Shown in pieces: positions 27,033 through 35,962 of a DNA stretch of 64,000 nt. The position numbers were made by a program, and so were the translations under genes. The stretch is from assembly GCA_027486415.1 (NCBI GenBank), contig JAIXPC010000008.1:248001-312000 (forward strand), written 5' to 3'. This stretch comes from Sphingomonadales bacterium (lineage in GTDB: Bacteria; Pseudomonadota; Alphaproteobacteria; Sphingomonadales; Sphingomonadaceae). How positions within the stretch are numbered: position 1 is the first letter of the stretch; each line of letters starts with the position of its first letter. The notes beneath the pieces are model-generated. The model did no database searches. It was given only the letters and a program-made list of their open reading frames with translations, and was not told the DNA's origin.

Positions 27033-27644
27033 TCAGCTTACCGTCGCGGCGAGGGCCCGATTGTCGTGGCGGAAGACACCAGGCCCGCTTTGCGCTGCCA
27101 GCGCGAGGATGGCTGCAGCAACCGTCTTGGCCGGCAAGCTGCTCAGGGCGCGCGGCAGGAACCTGTCCATCAGCGGCGCGGCCCACTGCAGCAAGCGTTC
27201 GACCGGGCGGCGTTCGGCCCGCGGGCCGATGAGGAGGCCGGGTTGGAGGATGTCGAGGCGAGGGAAGGCCATCCGCTCGAGCGCCGCCTCCACCTCCCCC
27301 TTGGTGCGCGGGTAGAGCAGCCGGGCGTTGGGGTTGGCGCCGACTGACGATACCAGGATAAAGTGGGTGACGCCGGCGGCTTTTGCAGCGCGGGCGAAAG
27401 CGAGGACGGCGTCGTGATCGACGGCGCGGAAGGCGGCATCGCTGCCGGCCTTGGCGCGGGTGGTGCCGAGCGCGCAAATGGCGACCCGGGCTTCGGGCAG
27501 CGGCGGCAGATCGTCGAAATCAGCCACAACGCCGGGGGTGCCGGGAATGGGGCGGCGGGTAACGGGAATGATCGCCATGTCCCCGCGCAACTTGAGCACC
27601 AGCCCGCCGACCAGCCCGGTGGCGCCGGCGAGCAGCACTCTCAC
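27033..27644 (-). CDS. NAD(P)-binding Rossmann protein (YwnB/NmrA-like)
   Basis: 203 residues with a GTG start (27642-27644) overlapping the P450 stop (GTGA). N-terminal nucleotide-binding GATGLVGGLV (residues 7-16), later FILVSSVGANPNARLLYPRTKGEVE, which carries the Y-x3-K pair (YPRTK) and the conserved SS typical of extended and atypical short-chain dehydrogenases, and ILQPGLLIGPR. The short length fits the NAD(P)H-binding epimerase-like group, such as the mammalian HTATIP2-type proteins, where substrates are mostly unknown. It is the third gene of the hisI-P450 string, all with 4-base overlaps. Confidence 0.8.
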   Translation of the reverse strand: MRVLLAGATGLVGGLVLKLRGDMAIIPVTRRPIPGTPGVVADFDDLPPLPEARVAICALGTTRAKAGSDAAFRAVDHDAVLAFARAAKAAGVTHFILVSSVGANPNARLLYPRTKGEVEAALERMAFPRLDILQPGLLIGPRAERRPVERLLQWAAPLMDRFLPRALSSLPAKTVAAAILALAAQSGPGVFRHDNRALAATVS

Positions 27645-28846
27645 GGTTCAACCCAGAGTTCGCGGATCCCGTTGAAGGCGGCCGAAATGTTGCGTTCGAT
27701 GGGGTCGCCGGTGAGCGCCAGGTTCGGGAAACGCGCAAACAATCGGGTGAGCGCGATCTCGGCCTCCGCACGGGCCAGCGGCGCGCCCAGGCAGAAATGG
27801 ATGCCGCCGCCAAAGGCAAAATGCGTCTTGTCCGCCCGGTCAATGTCGAAGGTGAGCGGATTAGCGTGCAGCGCCGGGTCCTGCCCGGCCGCCATCAGGA
27901 AGGTCGTCACCGCCTCACCGGCGCGCACCGGGCAGCCGCCGATCTCGCGCGGTTCCAGCGGAATGCGAAGCGATTGCACCACCGGCGGGTCGAGCCGCAG
28001 CGTCTCCTCGATGGCGTTGGCCATGCGGGCCGGGTCGGCCTTCACCTTTGCCAGCTGGTCCGGATGGCGCAGCAGGGCAAGCACGCAATTGCCGATCAGA
28101 TCGGTCGTCGTCAGATTGCCGGCCAACAGCAGCAAATTGCACATGGTGACGATCTCTTGCGTCGTCAGCCGGTCGCCGCCGTCGCTGGCAGCGATCATGG
28201 CACTGATCAGGTCGTCGCGGGGGCTGGCGCGCCGTTCGGCAATGGCGCGCTCGAAATAGGCGCTCAGTTCGTCGGCATTGGCTTTCAGAGCCTCGAGATA
28301 TTCGGGTGTGCGGATCGGCGAGAAGACATTGGCGAGGCCCTTCGACCAGCGGCGGAAATCGCCACGGTCGGCCGCGTCGACGCCCAGCATCAGCGCAATC
28401 ACGGTGATCGGCAGCGGCGAGGCGAAATCCTCGATGATGTCGAACTTCTCCTGCCCGGCCACGGCGTCGAGCAGATCATCAGCCACGGTCTCCACCTGCG
28501 GCCGCACCGCTTCGATGGCGCGGGCGTTGAAGGCGTGAGTGACCAGCCGGCGCAGGCGAGCGTGTTCGGGATCGTCGAGCACCAGCATCGAACGCGGCGC
28601 CTCGCGGTCTTGCATCGTCGCCAGCCTCTGCACGATGGTATCAGGCGCGGCGTTGCGCTGATCCACCGACAGGCTGCGATCCTTCAGCACTGCCGCCACG
28701 TCGGCGGCGCGGGTCAGCAATACGCGCCCCAGCTGCCTGTCAGTGTGAACCGGATCGGCCGCCCGCAGCGCATCGAACCGCTCGTGCGGGCGGTTGCGGA
28801 ACACCTCGTCGAACACGGTCACTTCAAGGCCGGTTGGCACGCTCAT
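27641..28846 (-). CDS. Cytochrome P450 monooxygenase
   Basis: Soluble class I bacterial P450 of 401 residues from the ATG at 28844-28846. I-helix oxygen-binding segment [15 protein letters not shown]-helix EETLRLDPP (ExxR), and the heme loop [15 protein letters not shown] with the thiolate Cys at residue 352. It needs a ferredoxin and a ferredoxin reductase, neither of which is in the window. The substrate is unknown; the length and motifs fit CYP families acting on terpenoids, fatty acids or steroids in sphingomonads. The start codon overlaps the hisI stop (ATGA) and the end overlaps the downstream NAD(P)-binding gene by four bases. Confidence 0.92.
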   Translation of the reverse strand: MSVPTGLEVTVFDEVFRNRPHERFDALRAADPVHTDRQLGRVLLTRAADVAAVLKDRSLSVDQRNAAPDTIVQRLATMQDREAPRSMLVLDDPEHARLRRLVTHAFNARAIEAVRPQVETVADDLLDAVAGQEKFDIIEDFASPLPITVIALMLGVDAADRGDFRRWSKGLANVFSPIRTPEYLEALKANADELSAYFERAIAERRASPRDDLISAMIAASDGGDRLTTQEIVTMCNLLLLAGNLTTTDLIGNCVLALLRHPDQLAKVKADPARMANAIEETLRLDPPVVQSLRIPLEPREIGGCPVRAGEAVTTFLMAAGQDPALHANPLTFDIDRADKTHFAFGGGIHFCLGAPLARAEAEIALTRLFARFPNLALTGDPIERNISAAFNGIRELWVEP

Positions 28847-29214
28847 CGTCCATCCCCCACCATCACCAGCCGGCCACCCTCCAGACGGCGGTAGAAACAG
28901 TCCTGCCGGCCGGTGTGGCACGCCGGCCCGGCAGGCTCCACCACCAGCAGCAGGCAATCCTGATCACAGTCGACCCGGATTTCGACGACACGCTGCACCG
29001 CGCCCGATGTGGCGCCCTTGTGCCACAGCTCCCGCCGGCTGCGGCTCCAGTAATGCGCCTCGCCGGTGGCCAGCGTCGCCGCCAGCGCATCGGCGTTCAT
29101 GTGGGCCACCATCAGCACGGCGCCGCTGCCGGCATCGACTGCCACCGCCGTCAGCAGGCCATCAGCACCCCATTTCGGGCGGAATTCCAGCGTCTCGTCC
29201 ACGGGTGCGCTCAT
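28843..29214 (-). CDS. hisI: Phosphoribosyl-AMP cyclohydrolase HisI
   Basis: Third step of histidine synthesis, opening the adenine ring of phosphoribosyl-AMP. 123 residues, a single-domain HisI without the HisE pyrophosphatase part. Conserved zinc and magnesium segments: [22 protein letters not shown] (normally DCDxDA) and [14 protein letters not shown], with the Cys ligands in place. It stands apart from any other his gene here and is followed with a 4-base overlap by the P450, which is an unusual partner. The ATG is at 29212-29214. Confidence 0.93.
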   Translation of the reverse strand: MSAPVDETLEFRPKWGADGLLTAVAVDAGSGAVLMVAHMNADALAATLATGEAHYWSRSRRELWHKGATSGAVQRVVEIRVDCDQDCLLLVVEPAGPACHTGRQDCFYRRLEGGRLVMVGDGR

Positions 29215-29241
29215 GTGACACTTTCATCATGACGAAGGGGG

Positions 29242-29270
29242 GCGACAAACCCCCAGCCTGCCCCTATATG
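29242..29270 (+). promoter_or_regulatory. Probable promoter of purF
   Basis: -10 TATATG at 29265-29270 and a GCGACA (29242-29247) -35 at 17 bases. The segment CAGCCTG followed by CTATATGGC also occurs before tolC (54690-54714). The purF start lies about 10 bases after the expected transcription start, and there is no Shine-Dalgarno. Confidence 0.45.
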
Positions 29271-29286
29271 GCCCGCCATCTGCCGA

Positions 29287-30771
29287 ATGACAAAGGCCGC
29301 CCACATGGACCAGATGCTCACCACCGATCCGTGGGAAGATGATCATCTCCACGAAGAATGCGGCGTGTTCGGCGTCTACGGCGCCGAAGGTGCCGCCGCC
29401 GTGGTCGCGCTCGGCCTGCACGCCTTGCAGCACCGGGGCCAGGAAGCCGCCGGCATCACCAGTTTCGACGGCAGGGAGTTCCACACCCACCGCGCCATGG
29501 GCCATGTGGCCGGCAATTTCGACAATGACGCGGTGATCAACAAGCTGAAGGGCGAGATCGCCATCGGCCACAATCGCTATTCGACGACGGGCGAGACGGC
29601 GCTCAGGAACGTGCAGCCGCTGTTTGCCGAGCTGGCGTCAGGCGGTTTTTCGGTCGCCCACAACGGCAATATTTCCAATGCCGCCACCCTGCGCCGCGAA
29701 CTGGTGCGGCGCGGCGCCATCTTCCAGTCGACCAGCGATACCGAGGTGATCATCCACCTCGTCGCCACCTCGTCCTACCGCACACTGCTTGATCGCTTCA
29801 TCGATGCCCTGAAGCGGGTGGAAGGTGCGTACAGCCTGATCTGCCTGACCGCCGAAGGCATGCTGGCCTGCCGCGATCCACTCGGCATCCGGCCGCTGGT
29901 GCTGGGGCGTCTCGGCGATTCCTACATCCTCGCCTCCGAAACCGTCGCGCTCGACATGGTGGGCGCCACCTTCCTGCGCTCGGTGGAGCCGGGCGAACTG
30001 ATCATCATCACCAACCGAGGTCTGCGTTCCATCCGCCCGTTCGCGCCGGTGCGCGCACGGCCCTGCATCTTCGAGCATGTCTATTTCAGCCGGCCCGATT
30101 CGATGATGGACGGCAGCAGCGTCTATGAAGTCCGCAAGCGGATCGGCGCCGAACTCGCCCGCGAAAACCCGGTGGAGGCCGACATGGTGGTGCCCGTGCC
30201 TGACAGCGGCGTGCCCGGTGCCATCGGATACGCGCAGGAAAGCGGCATCCCGTTCGAACTCGGCATCATCCGCAGCCACTATATCGGTCGCACCTTCATC
30301 CAGCCGGGGGATCAGATCCGCAACCTGGGTGTGAAGCTGAAGCACAATGCCAACCGGGCGCTGATCGCTGGCAAGCGGATCGTGCTGATCGACGATTCGA
30401 TCGTGCGCGGCACCACCAGCGTGAAGATCGTGCAGATGCTGCGCGAAGCCGGCGCGGAGGAAGTGCACATGCGGATCGCCAGTCCGCCGACGCGGCACAG
30501 CTGCTTCTATGGCGTCGACACGCCGGAACGCTCCAAGCTTTTGGCGGCGCAGATGGATATCGAGCGGATGCGCGATTACATCAAGGTTGACAGCCTGTCC
30601 TTCCTGTCGATCGACGGCCTGTATCGTGCCGTCGGCGAACCCACCCGTGACGAGGCCGCCCCGCAATATTGCGACGCCTGCTTCACCGGCGACTACCCGA
30701 CCCGCCTGACCGATCAGGAAGATGCGGAAGTGCCGGACCAGCTGACCCTTCTTGCCGAACGAGTCATCTGA
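29287..30771 (+). CDS. purF: Amidophosphoribosyltransferase PurF
   Basis: First step of purine synthesis: glutamine plus PRPP give phosphoribosylamine. 494 residues. A short propeptide (1-24) precedes the N-terminal nucleophile Cys25 (HLHEECGVFGVYG), so it is an autocleaved Ntn-type glutaminase. The glutaminase domain has GHNRYSTTG and AHNGNISN. The phosphoribosyltransferase domain has the PRPP loop IVLIDDSIVRGTTS and the FIQP loop (YIGRTFIQPGDQIR). Cys pairs near the C-terminus (YCDACFTG) may bind an iron-sulfur cluster as in the Bacillus type. Start choices are ATGs at 29287, 29305 and 29314. An SDR gene follows after 56 bases. Confidence 0.96.
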   Translation: MTKAAHMDQMLTTDPWEDDHLHEECGVFGVYGAEGAAAVVALGLHALQHRGQEAAGITSFDGREFHTHRAMGHVAGNFDNDAVINKLKGEIAIGHNRYSTTGETALRNVQPLFAELASGGFSVAHNGNISNAATLRRELVRRGAIFQSTSDTEVIIHLVATSSYRTLLDRFIDALKRVEGAYSLICLTAEGMLACRDPLGIRPLVLGRLGDSYILASETVALDMVGATFLRSVEPGELIIITNRGLRSIRPFAPVRARPCIFEHVYFSRPDSMMDGSSVYEVRKRIGAELARENPVEADMVVPVPDSGVPGAIGYAQESGIPFELGIIRSHYIGRTFIQPGDQIRNLGVKLKHNANRALIAGKRIVLIDDSIVRGTTSVKIVQMLREAGAEEVHMRIASPPTRHSCFYGVDTPERSKLLAAQMDIERMRDYIKVDSLSFLSIDGLYRAVGEPTRDEAAPQYCDACFTGDYPTRLTDQEDAEVPDQLTLLAERVI

Positions 30772-30827
30772 GCGGCACGCGGCAAGCCTGCCCCTGCCCG
30801 CCCTGCCCACCCTCTCAAGGCCCACGC

Positions 30828-31499
30828 ATGACTGACGTTACGACCAAGAAACTTGCCCTCGTCACCGGCGCCAGCCGCGGCATCGGAGCGGCGACGGCAG
30901 AAATGCTGGCGCGCGAGGGCTGGCACGTGATCATCACGGCGCGCACGGAGGCCGGCCTGCAGGAGGTGGATGACCGCATCCATAAGGCCGGCGGCACCGC
31001 CACCATCGCGCCGTTCGATCTGACCGATAGTGATGCGATCGACCGGCTGGGCAACGCCATCGGCGCGCGCTGGGGCCGGCTTGATGCGCTGATCCTGAAC
31101 GCGGCACAGCTGGGCACGCTGGCGCCGGTTCCCCACCTCAGCCTGAAGGAATGGGACACGCTGGTCGCGGTCAACCTCACTGCCAACATGCGCCTGATCC
31201 GCGCGCTTGATCCGTGGCTGCGCCAGGCGGCAGCCGGGCACGTGGTTGCCGTCACCTCGTCGGTGGGCAGCACGCCGCGCGCTTATTGGGGCGGCTACGC
31301 GGCGACCAAGGCGGCGCTGGAAAATCTTGTGATGACCTATGGCGAGGAGGTGAAGAACATCTCCCCGATCCGCACCCACATCATCGATCCGGGGGCCACC
31401 CGCACCATCATGCGCGCCCGCGCCTATCCGGGCGAAGATCCGCAGCGCCTGAAGCCGCCGGAAGACGCGGCGCGGCTGATCCTGGACGTGCTGGCCTGA
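30828..31499 (+). CDS. Short-chain dehydrogenase/reductase (after purF)
   Basis: Classical NAD(P)-dependent SDR, 223 residues from the ATG at 30828. Cofactor motif TGASRGIGAA (14-23), LILNAAQLG (the NNAG position reads LNAAQ), catalytic Ser in VTSSVGS and YAATK for the Tyr/Lys pair. It lacks the longer substrate-loop end of acetoacetyl-CoA reductases, and its substrate is unknown. It lies 56 bases after purF on the same strand and ends 6 bases from the convergent def gene. Confidence 0.87.
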   Translation: MTDVTTKKLALVTGASRGIGAATAEMLAREGWHVIITARTEAGLQEVDDRIHKAGGTATIAPFDLTDSDAIDRLGNAIGARWGRLDALILNAAQLGTLAPVPHLSLKEWDTLVAVNLTANMRLIRALDPWLRQAAAGHVVAVTSSVGSTPRAYWGGYAATKAALENLVMTYGEEVKNISPIRTHIIDPGATRTIMRARAYPGEDPQRLKPPEDAARLILDVLA

Positions 31500-31505
31500 C
31501 TTCCG

Positions 31506-32063
31506 TCAGGCAGCGCGGCGGGTCTTGCGGAATTTTTCGAGCTTCTTCAGCAGCATGTCACGCTTCAGCTTGCTGAGGTGATCGATGAACAGCACGCCAT
31601 TCAGATGGTCCATCTCGTGCTGCAGGCAGGTGGCGAGGAGGCCATCGATCTTCTCGTCGTGCGCTTTGCCATTCTCGTCCAGCCATTTGACCTGAATTTC
31701 GGCCGGGCGCAGCACATCGGCAAACATCTCCGGCACCGACAGGCAGCCTTCCTGATAGACTGACAATTCGTCCGACGCCCAGATGATCTCCGGGTTGATG
31801 AACACCCGCGGTTCCTTCACGCGCTTGATGTCCTCCGGCTTGGCATCCTCCGGCGTGTCGTCGGCTTCCGGCTGCAGGTCGATCACCAGAATCCGCTCCG
31901 GCACCCCAACCTGGATTGCCGCCAGCCCGATGCCCGGCGCGTCATACATCGTCTCGAACATGTCGGCGATCAGCGTGCGATGCGCGTCGGTCACCGCGGC
32001 GACGGGCGTGCTGATCTGCTTCAGGCGCGGATCGGGCGTTTCGATGATGGGGAGGATGGCCAT
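31506..32063 (-). CDS. def: Peptide deformylase
   Basis: Removes the formyl group from new proteins using Fe2+ or Zn2+. 185 residues from the ATG at 32061-32063 (MAILPIIETPDPRL). Motif 1 GIGLAAIQVG, motif 2 EGCLSVP and motif 3 QHEMDHLNG carry the Cys and two His metal ligands and the catalytic Glu. There is a slightly longer acidic insert (PEADDTPEDAKPED) after residue 75. It stands alone, with no fmt gene following. It is the gene downstream of the TonB-receptor terminator. Confidence 0.95.
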   Translation of the reverse strand: MAILPIIETPDPRLKQISTPVAAVTDAHRTLIADMFETMYDAPGIGLAAIQVGVPERILVIDLQPEADDTPEDAKPEDIKRVKEPRVFINPEIIWASDELSVYQEGCLSVPEMFADVLRPAEIQVKWLDENGKAHDEKIDGLLATCLQHEMDHLNGVLFIDHLSKLKRDMLLKKLEKFRKTRRAA

Positions 32064-32116
32064 GCCGCGGAGGTATGGCCGAGGGGGGCCGGCGTCAAGG
32101 GTCGTCCCCAACAAGA

Positions 32117-32142
32117 AAGGGCGGCCCGTCTGGACCGCCCTT
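32117..32142 (-). terminator. Rho-independent terminator of the TonB-receptor gene
   Basis: 8-base arms AAGGGCGG and CCGCCCTT (32117-32124 and 32135-32142) with a 10-base loop. Read on the minus strand, the hairpin is followed by TCTTGTTGGG. It lies 22 bases after the receptor stop. Confidence 0.72.
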
Positions 32143-32164
32143 CCTGTCTGCAACGGCGTTTGCC

Positions 32165-34909
32165 TCAGAACATGGTTCGCAGCGTGATACCGTAAGTGCG
32201 CGGTTCACCCGGGAAGGCGATGAACATGCCGTTGGCGTTCGGTGCAAAGCCGCGCGCCACCTGACGGAAGGTCGCCCCGCCCTGCAGCGGCGCATCGGCC
32301 GAGACCTGGGCATAGGTGGTGTTCAGCAGGTTCTGCGCCCACAGCTCGACGCCCCAGAGGCGGTCCTTGCCATAGAGGCCGACGCGGGCGTTCATCACGC
32401 TGAAGCCGGGCTCTTCCTTTTCGAAATCGAGATCGGAACCAGTGTTGAATTCCGACATGTAGCGATAATCGACATAGAAGAGCGCCGACATGTTGGCACC
32501 AACCGGCGGGGTCCATGCCGCGCTGGCGGTCACCACATAAGGCGAGGCGTTGGACAGCGGCTGGCCCGGCAACTGGAACAGGGTCGGCGCCAGGCTGGAG
32601 CCATTGGTGCCAGTCAGGTTCTTCGCATAACGGGTGTCGGCATAGGTGAAGCCGGCCGAGACCGCGAGGTTGCGGACCGGGTACATGAAGGCTTCGAGTT
32701 CGACACCCTGCGAGGTCAGGCCCGGGCGGGTGCGGTTCGCGGCGCACGCCGAATTGCCGGCGGTCACGTCGGTATCGCGACCACCCAGGTCATCCTTGCA
32801 GCTGGCGACGTTCGACACTTCGAAGTTGACGCCGTTGAAGGTGTTGAGCTGGAAATTGCTGAACTGCTGCAGGAAGATGGCAGCGTTGAGCTTGAAGCCC
32901 TTGAAGTCGAGCTTGGCGCCGATTTCATAGGCGTCAACGTCTTCGGCATTGAAGGCCAGATCGCTGGCGCGCGGGTTGTTTGCCACCAGCGCCGAGGTGT
33001 CGAGGTTGAAGCCGCCGGCCTTGTAACCGCGCGAGAACGAGGCGTAGGTCATCACCTCGCGGGTCGGCTTCCAGGTCAGCACGGCGGTGCCGGTGACACG
33101 GTCTTCATTGATGGTGGCACCCGGTGCGGTGCGGGCAAAGCCGGGACCGGCGGTGCCGTTGATCACGCACGGCAGGTTGGCCAGCGACGCCAGCGGCGAG
33201 GCGCGCACGGCGGCGCAGAAATTGGCGTTCGAAGCAAAGCGCGTGTCCAGATACTTGCGCTCGTTGGTGTAACGCAGGCCAACGGTCAGCAGCAGCGTAT
33301 CCGGGACGAGCTGGATCACGTTGTGGGTGAAGAAGGCATAGTTGCGGCTGCGCTGGCGGAATTCGTTCTGGATGACACCCGTGCCATTCATCAGGTTCTG
33401 GCCAGCCGGCGTCACGTAACCGATCTGCGAGGCCACGTTGTAGAAGCCGCCGCGCGTATCGACCGGACGACCGGGAATCAGGCCACCCTGGCCCGACAGC
33501 GCGGCAATCTGGGCACCCGTGGCGCCGCCGATGGCGCTGGCAAGGCCAGCGGCCAGCGGCCGATTGAAGCAGCTGACATCCGCAGTGTTGATCAGGCCCA
33601 TCTGGCCGGTGGCACGGGCGAACGTATCGGCCAGCACGCAGTTGGCATAACGCTCGTAATCATTGCCGTATTTGATGTCGTCATCGGCCGACAGGATTTC
33701 ATCGGCGTAATAGCCGCCCACCAGCCAGTCCAGCCGATCGTTGAACAGCTTGCCCTGCAGGCGCAGTTCTTGGGTGAAGGTGCTGAACTTGCGATCCTGA
33801 TCGCGGCGGCGGAGGATATCGAGACTGTTGAAATCGGCGTCCTGCGCTGCCTTGTTCTTGAATTCGCGATAGGCGGTGATGGAGGTGATGGTGGTGCTGC
33901 CCACCGTCCAGTTCACTTCGCCCGACAGGCCCCAATCGCGGGTGCGCTGGAAATAGCCTTCGCCCGGCGTCAGCGCGGTTTCGCGGATGAAACGGTCACC
34001 ATTGGTCGCCACCGGGATGCGGCCACCCAGGCTACGCACGATGCTGGCAATGCTGTTCGGCGTCTGCACCACGTTGCCCTGGGCGTCGCGCACCAGGTTC
34101 TGCGTCGGCAGGAACACAGCGCCGCAGCATTCCTCGTCCTTGCTGTTGTAATCGCCGATGATGCGGATCGACAGGTCGTCGGTCGGCTTGGCGAGCAGCT
34201 GGCCGCGAAGCAGCCAGCGATCGCGGTTGGCAAGATCGCGGCCCGACACGACATCGCGCAGGAAGCCATCGCGCTTGTTGTAGAGGCCGTCCACGCGGAA
34301 CATCAGCTTTTCGCCAGCGATCGGCCCGGTGACGCCGCCCTGAAAGCGGATATTGTCATAATTGCCATAGGTGACTTCGGCGATGCCGCCGAATTCCGGC
34401 TTGGGCATGGCCGTGGTGATGTTGAGCAGACCGGCCGATGCGTTGCGGCCGAACAATGTGCCCTGCGGGCCGCGCAGCACTTCGATGCGCTCCAGTTCGC
34501 CAAGGTCGGTCAGGCCCACCCCGGTGCGGCTGCGATAAACGCCGTCGATGAACACGGCGACCGAGCTTTCAAGGCCAGGGTTTTCACCCACCGTGCCGAC
34601 GCCGCGGATGCGGGCGGCGCCGTTGGATTCGTTGGTGGCCGACGACACCAGCAGCGACGGGGCGAGCTGGTTGAGCTGGCGGATGTCGGTGCCGCCACTG
34701 TTGCGAAGGGCATCCATCGACACGGCGGTGACGGCGATCGGAATGTCGGACAGCGCTTCGGCACGGCGGGTGGCGGTAACGATGATCTCGGCCGGTTCGG
34801 CGGCATCGTCCTGCGCGGTCTGGGCGGGTTCAGGAGCCGCCTGCTGGGCGGTGGCGGCAACGGTCGGAACGATCAGGGCAGCGGCAGAGGCAAGCAGGAA
34901 CAGGCGCAT
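32165..34909 (-). CDS. TonB-dependent outer-membrane receptor
   Basis: Outer-membrane beta-barrel that takes up a large or scarce ligand with TonB/ExbB/ExbD energy. 914 residues from the ATG at 34907-34909 (GGGAG upstream). Signal peptide MRLFLLASAAALIVPTVAATA; TonB box EIIVTATRR at about residues 41-49; plug domain with RIRGVGT and IEVLRGPQGTLFGRNASAG; barrel to the C-terminal phenylalanine (TYGITLRTMF), as expected for insertion. Two long Cys-containing loops are visible in the barrel half (about 405-440 and 560-600). The ligand is unknown; sphingomonads use such receptors for many sugars, aromatics and siderophores. A terminator follows and an SDR diverges from it. Confidence 0.94.
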   Translation of the reverse strand: MRLFLLASAAALIVPTVAATAQQAAPEPAQTAQDDAAEPAEIIVTATRRAEALSDIPIAVTAVSMDALRNSGGTDIRQLNQLAPSLLVSSATNESNGAARIRGVGTVGENPGLESSVAVFIDGVYRSRTGVGLTDLGELERIEVLRGPQGTLFGRNASAGLLNITTAMPKPEFGGIAEVTYGNYDNIRFQGGVTGPIAGEKLMFRVDGLYNKRDGFLRDVVSGRDLANRDRWLLRGQLLAKPTDDLSIRIIGDYNSKDEECCGAVFLPTQNLVRDAQGNVVQTPNSIASIVRSLGGRIPVATNGDRFIRETALTPGEGYFQRTRDWGLSGEVNWTVGSTTITSITAYREFKNKAAQDADFNSLDILRRRDQDRKFSTFTQELRLQGKLFNDRLDWLVGGYYADEILSADDDIKYGNDYERYANCVLADTFARATGQMGLINTADVSCFNRPLAAGLASAIGGATGAQIAALSGQGGLIPGRPVDTRGGFYNVASQIGYVTPAGQNLMNGTGVIQNEFRQRSRNYAFFTHNVIQLVPDTLLLTVGLRYTNERKYLDTRFASNANFCAAVRASPLASLANLPCVINGTAGPGFARTAPGATINEDRVTGTAVLTWKPTREVMTYASFSRGYKAGGFNLDTSALVANNPRASDLAFNAEDVDAYEIGAKLDFKGFKLNAAIFLQQFSNFQLNTFNGVNFEVSNVASCKDDLGGRDTDVTAGNSACAANRTRPGLTSQGVELEAFMYPVRNLAVSAGFTYADTRYAKNLTGTNGSSLAPTLFQLPGQPLSNASPYVVTASAAWTPPVGANMSALFYVDYRYMSEFNTGSDLDFEKEEPGFSVMNARVGLYGKDRLWGVELWAQNLLNTTYAQVSADAPLQGGATFRQVARGFAPNANGMFIAFPGEPRTYGITLRTMF

Positions 34910-35005
34910 CAAGAAACTCCCAAGGAACGGCAGGGCGGACGGCGATTTGACGCTCTTTTTTCCGCTCGGGCGCCGCTGCTAACCCAATGGTCCAGTTCAC
35001 GGAAG

Positions 35006-35047
35006 TGCAACATTGGCGGGCCTGCAATCGCCGCCACGTGTGTTGCA
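35006..35047. promoter_or_regulatory. Inverted repeat between the TonB-receptor and SDR starts
   Basis: Arms TGCAACA (35006-35012) and TGTTGCA (35041-35047) with an inner pair GGCGG/CCGCC (35015-35019 and 35031-35035). It lies about 95 bases from each start codon, so it could bind a regulator of both genes. It may also be just a hairpin in a leader. Confidence 0.35.
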
Positions 35048-35131
35048 TTGCTGTCACACCACGAAACACAGGTTGGCAGCCGGCGGCGGCGCAGGCAGTC
35101 TGCGGCCACACGAACAAGGGGAGAGTCCACG

Positions 35132-35905
35132 ATGAACCGTCTGGCAGGCAAGGTGGCGCTGATCACCGGCGCGGCGCAGGGCCTGGGCGAGGCGATGGCG
35201 CGGCGCATGGCCGAAGAGGGCGCGCGACTGGTGCTGACCGACATCAATGAGGCCGGAGTGAAGGCGGTTGCGGCCAGCATCGGCGATGCCGCCGTAGCCT
35301 GCCGTCACGACGTCACCAGCGCCGACGACTGGGCCGCCGCCGTTGCCTTTGCCGAGGAAAAATGGGGCGGGTTCAACGTGCTGGTCAACAACGCCGGGAT
35401 CGCGGCGGGATCGACGGTGGAAGCCACCGATTTCGACACGTGGAAGCGCGTCCACTCCATTGATCTGGACAGCGTGTTCCTGGGCTGCAAGCTCAGCCTG
35501 CCGACCATGGCCAAAACAGTGCGCGACACGAATGTGCGCGGCAGCATCATCAACATATCCAGCATTGCCGGCGTGATCGCCGCGCACAATTCCGCTGCCT
35601 ACAACAGCGCCAAGGCCGCCGTGCGCCACCTGACCAAGAGCGTGGCGCTGCACTGCGCCAAGCAGCAATACCGCATCACCTGCAACAGCATCCACCCGGT
35701 GTTCATCGACACGCCGATCCTGGATGGCATCACCAGCGCGATGGGCCGCGAGGCCGGGCTGGCCAAGCTGGGCCGCCAGATCCCGCTGGGCGCGGTGGGG
35801 GAGCCGGACGATATCGCCTGGGCCGCCGTCTATCTGGCCAGCGACGAAGCCAAGATGGTCACCGGCCATGGGCTTTACGTCGATGGCGGGATCAGCGCGA
35901 TGTAA
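35132..35905 (+). CDS. Short-chain dehydrogenase/reductase (next to TonB receptor)
   Basis: Classical SDR, 257 residues from the ATG at 35132 with AGGGGAGAG upstream. Cofactor motif TGAAQGLGEA (14-23), Asp at the end of the second strand (LVLTDINEAG, favouring NAD), NNAG intact (VLVNNAGIAAG), catalytic Ser in ISSIAGV, YNSAK for the Tyr/Lys pair, and a normal C-terminal GHGLYVDGGISAM. It resembles the SDR at 61375 (for example the NNAG-to-YxxxK region and CNSIHP), so the two may be paralogues. Divergent from the TonB receptor across a 222-base gap. Confidence 0.9.
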   Translation: MNRLAGKVALITGAAQGLGEAMARRMAEEGARLVLTDINEAGVKAVAASIGDAAVACRHDVTSADDWAAAVAFAEEKWGGFNVLVNNAGIAAGSTVEATDFDTWKRVHSIDLDSVFLGCKLSLPTMAKTVRDTNVRGSIINISSIAGVIAAHNSAAYNSAKAAVRHLTKSVALHCAKQQYRITCNSIHPVFIDTPILDGITSAMGREAGLAKLGRQIPLGAVGEPDDIAWAAVYLASDEAKMVTGHGLYVDGGISAM

Positions 35906-35962
35906 CCGTCGCCGCCCTTTCCGCCTGGCGCCATTCGTTTTACGCGACGGCGCATTTGCGAT

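Noticed and set aside
32075-35131. An upstream extension of the SDR frame by about 1000 codons
   Set aside because: It is antisense to the TonB receptor. The SDR start at 35132 has a strong ribosome site and begins the family N-terminus.
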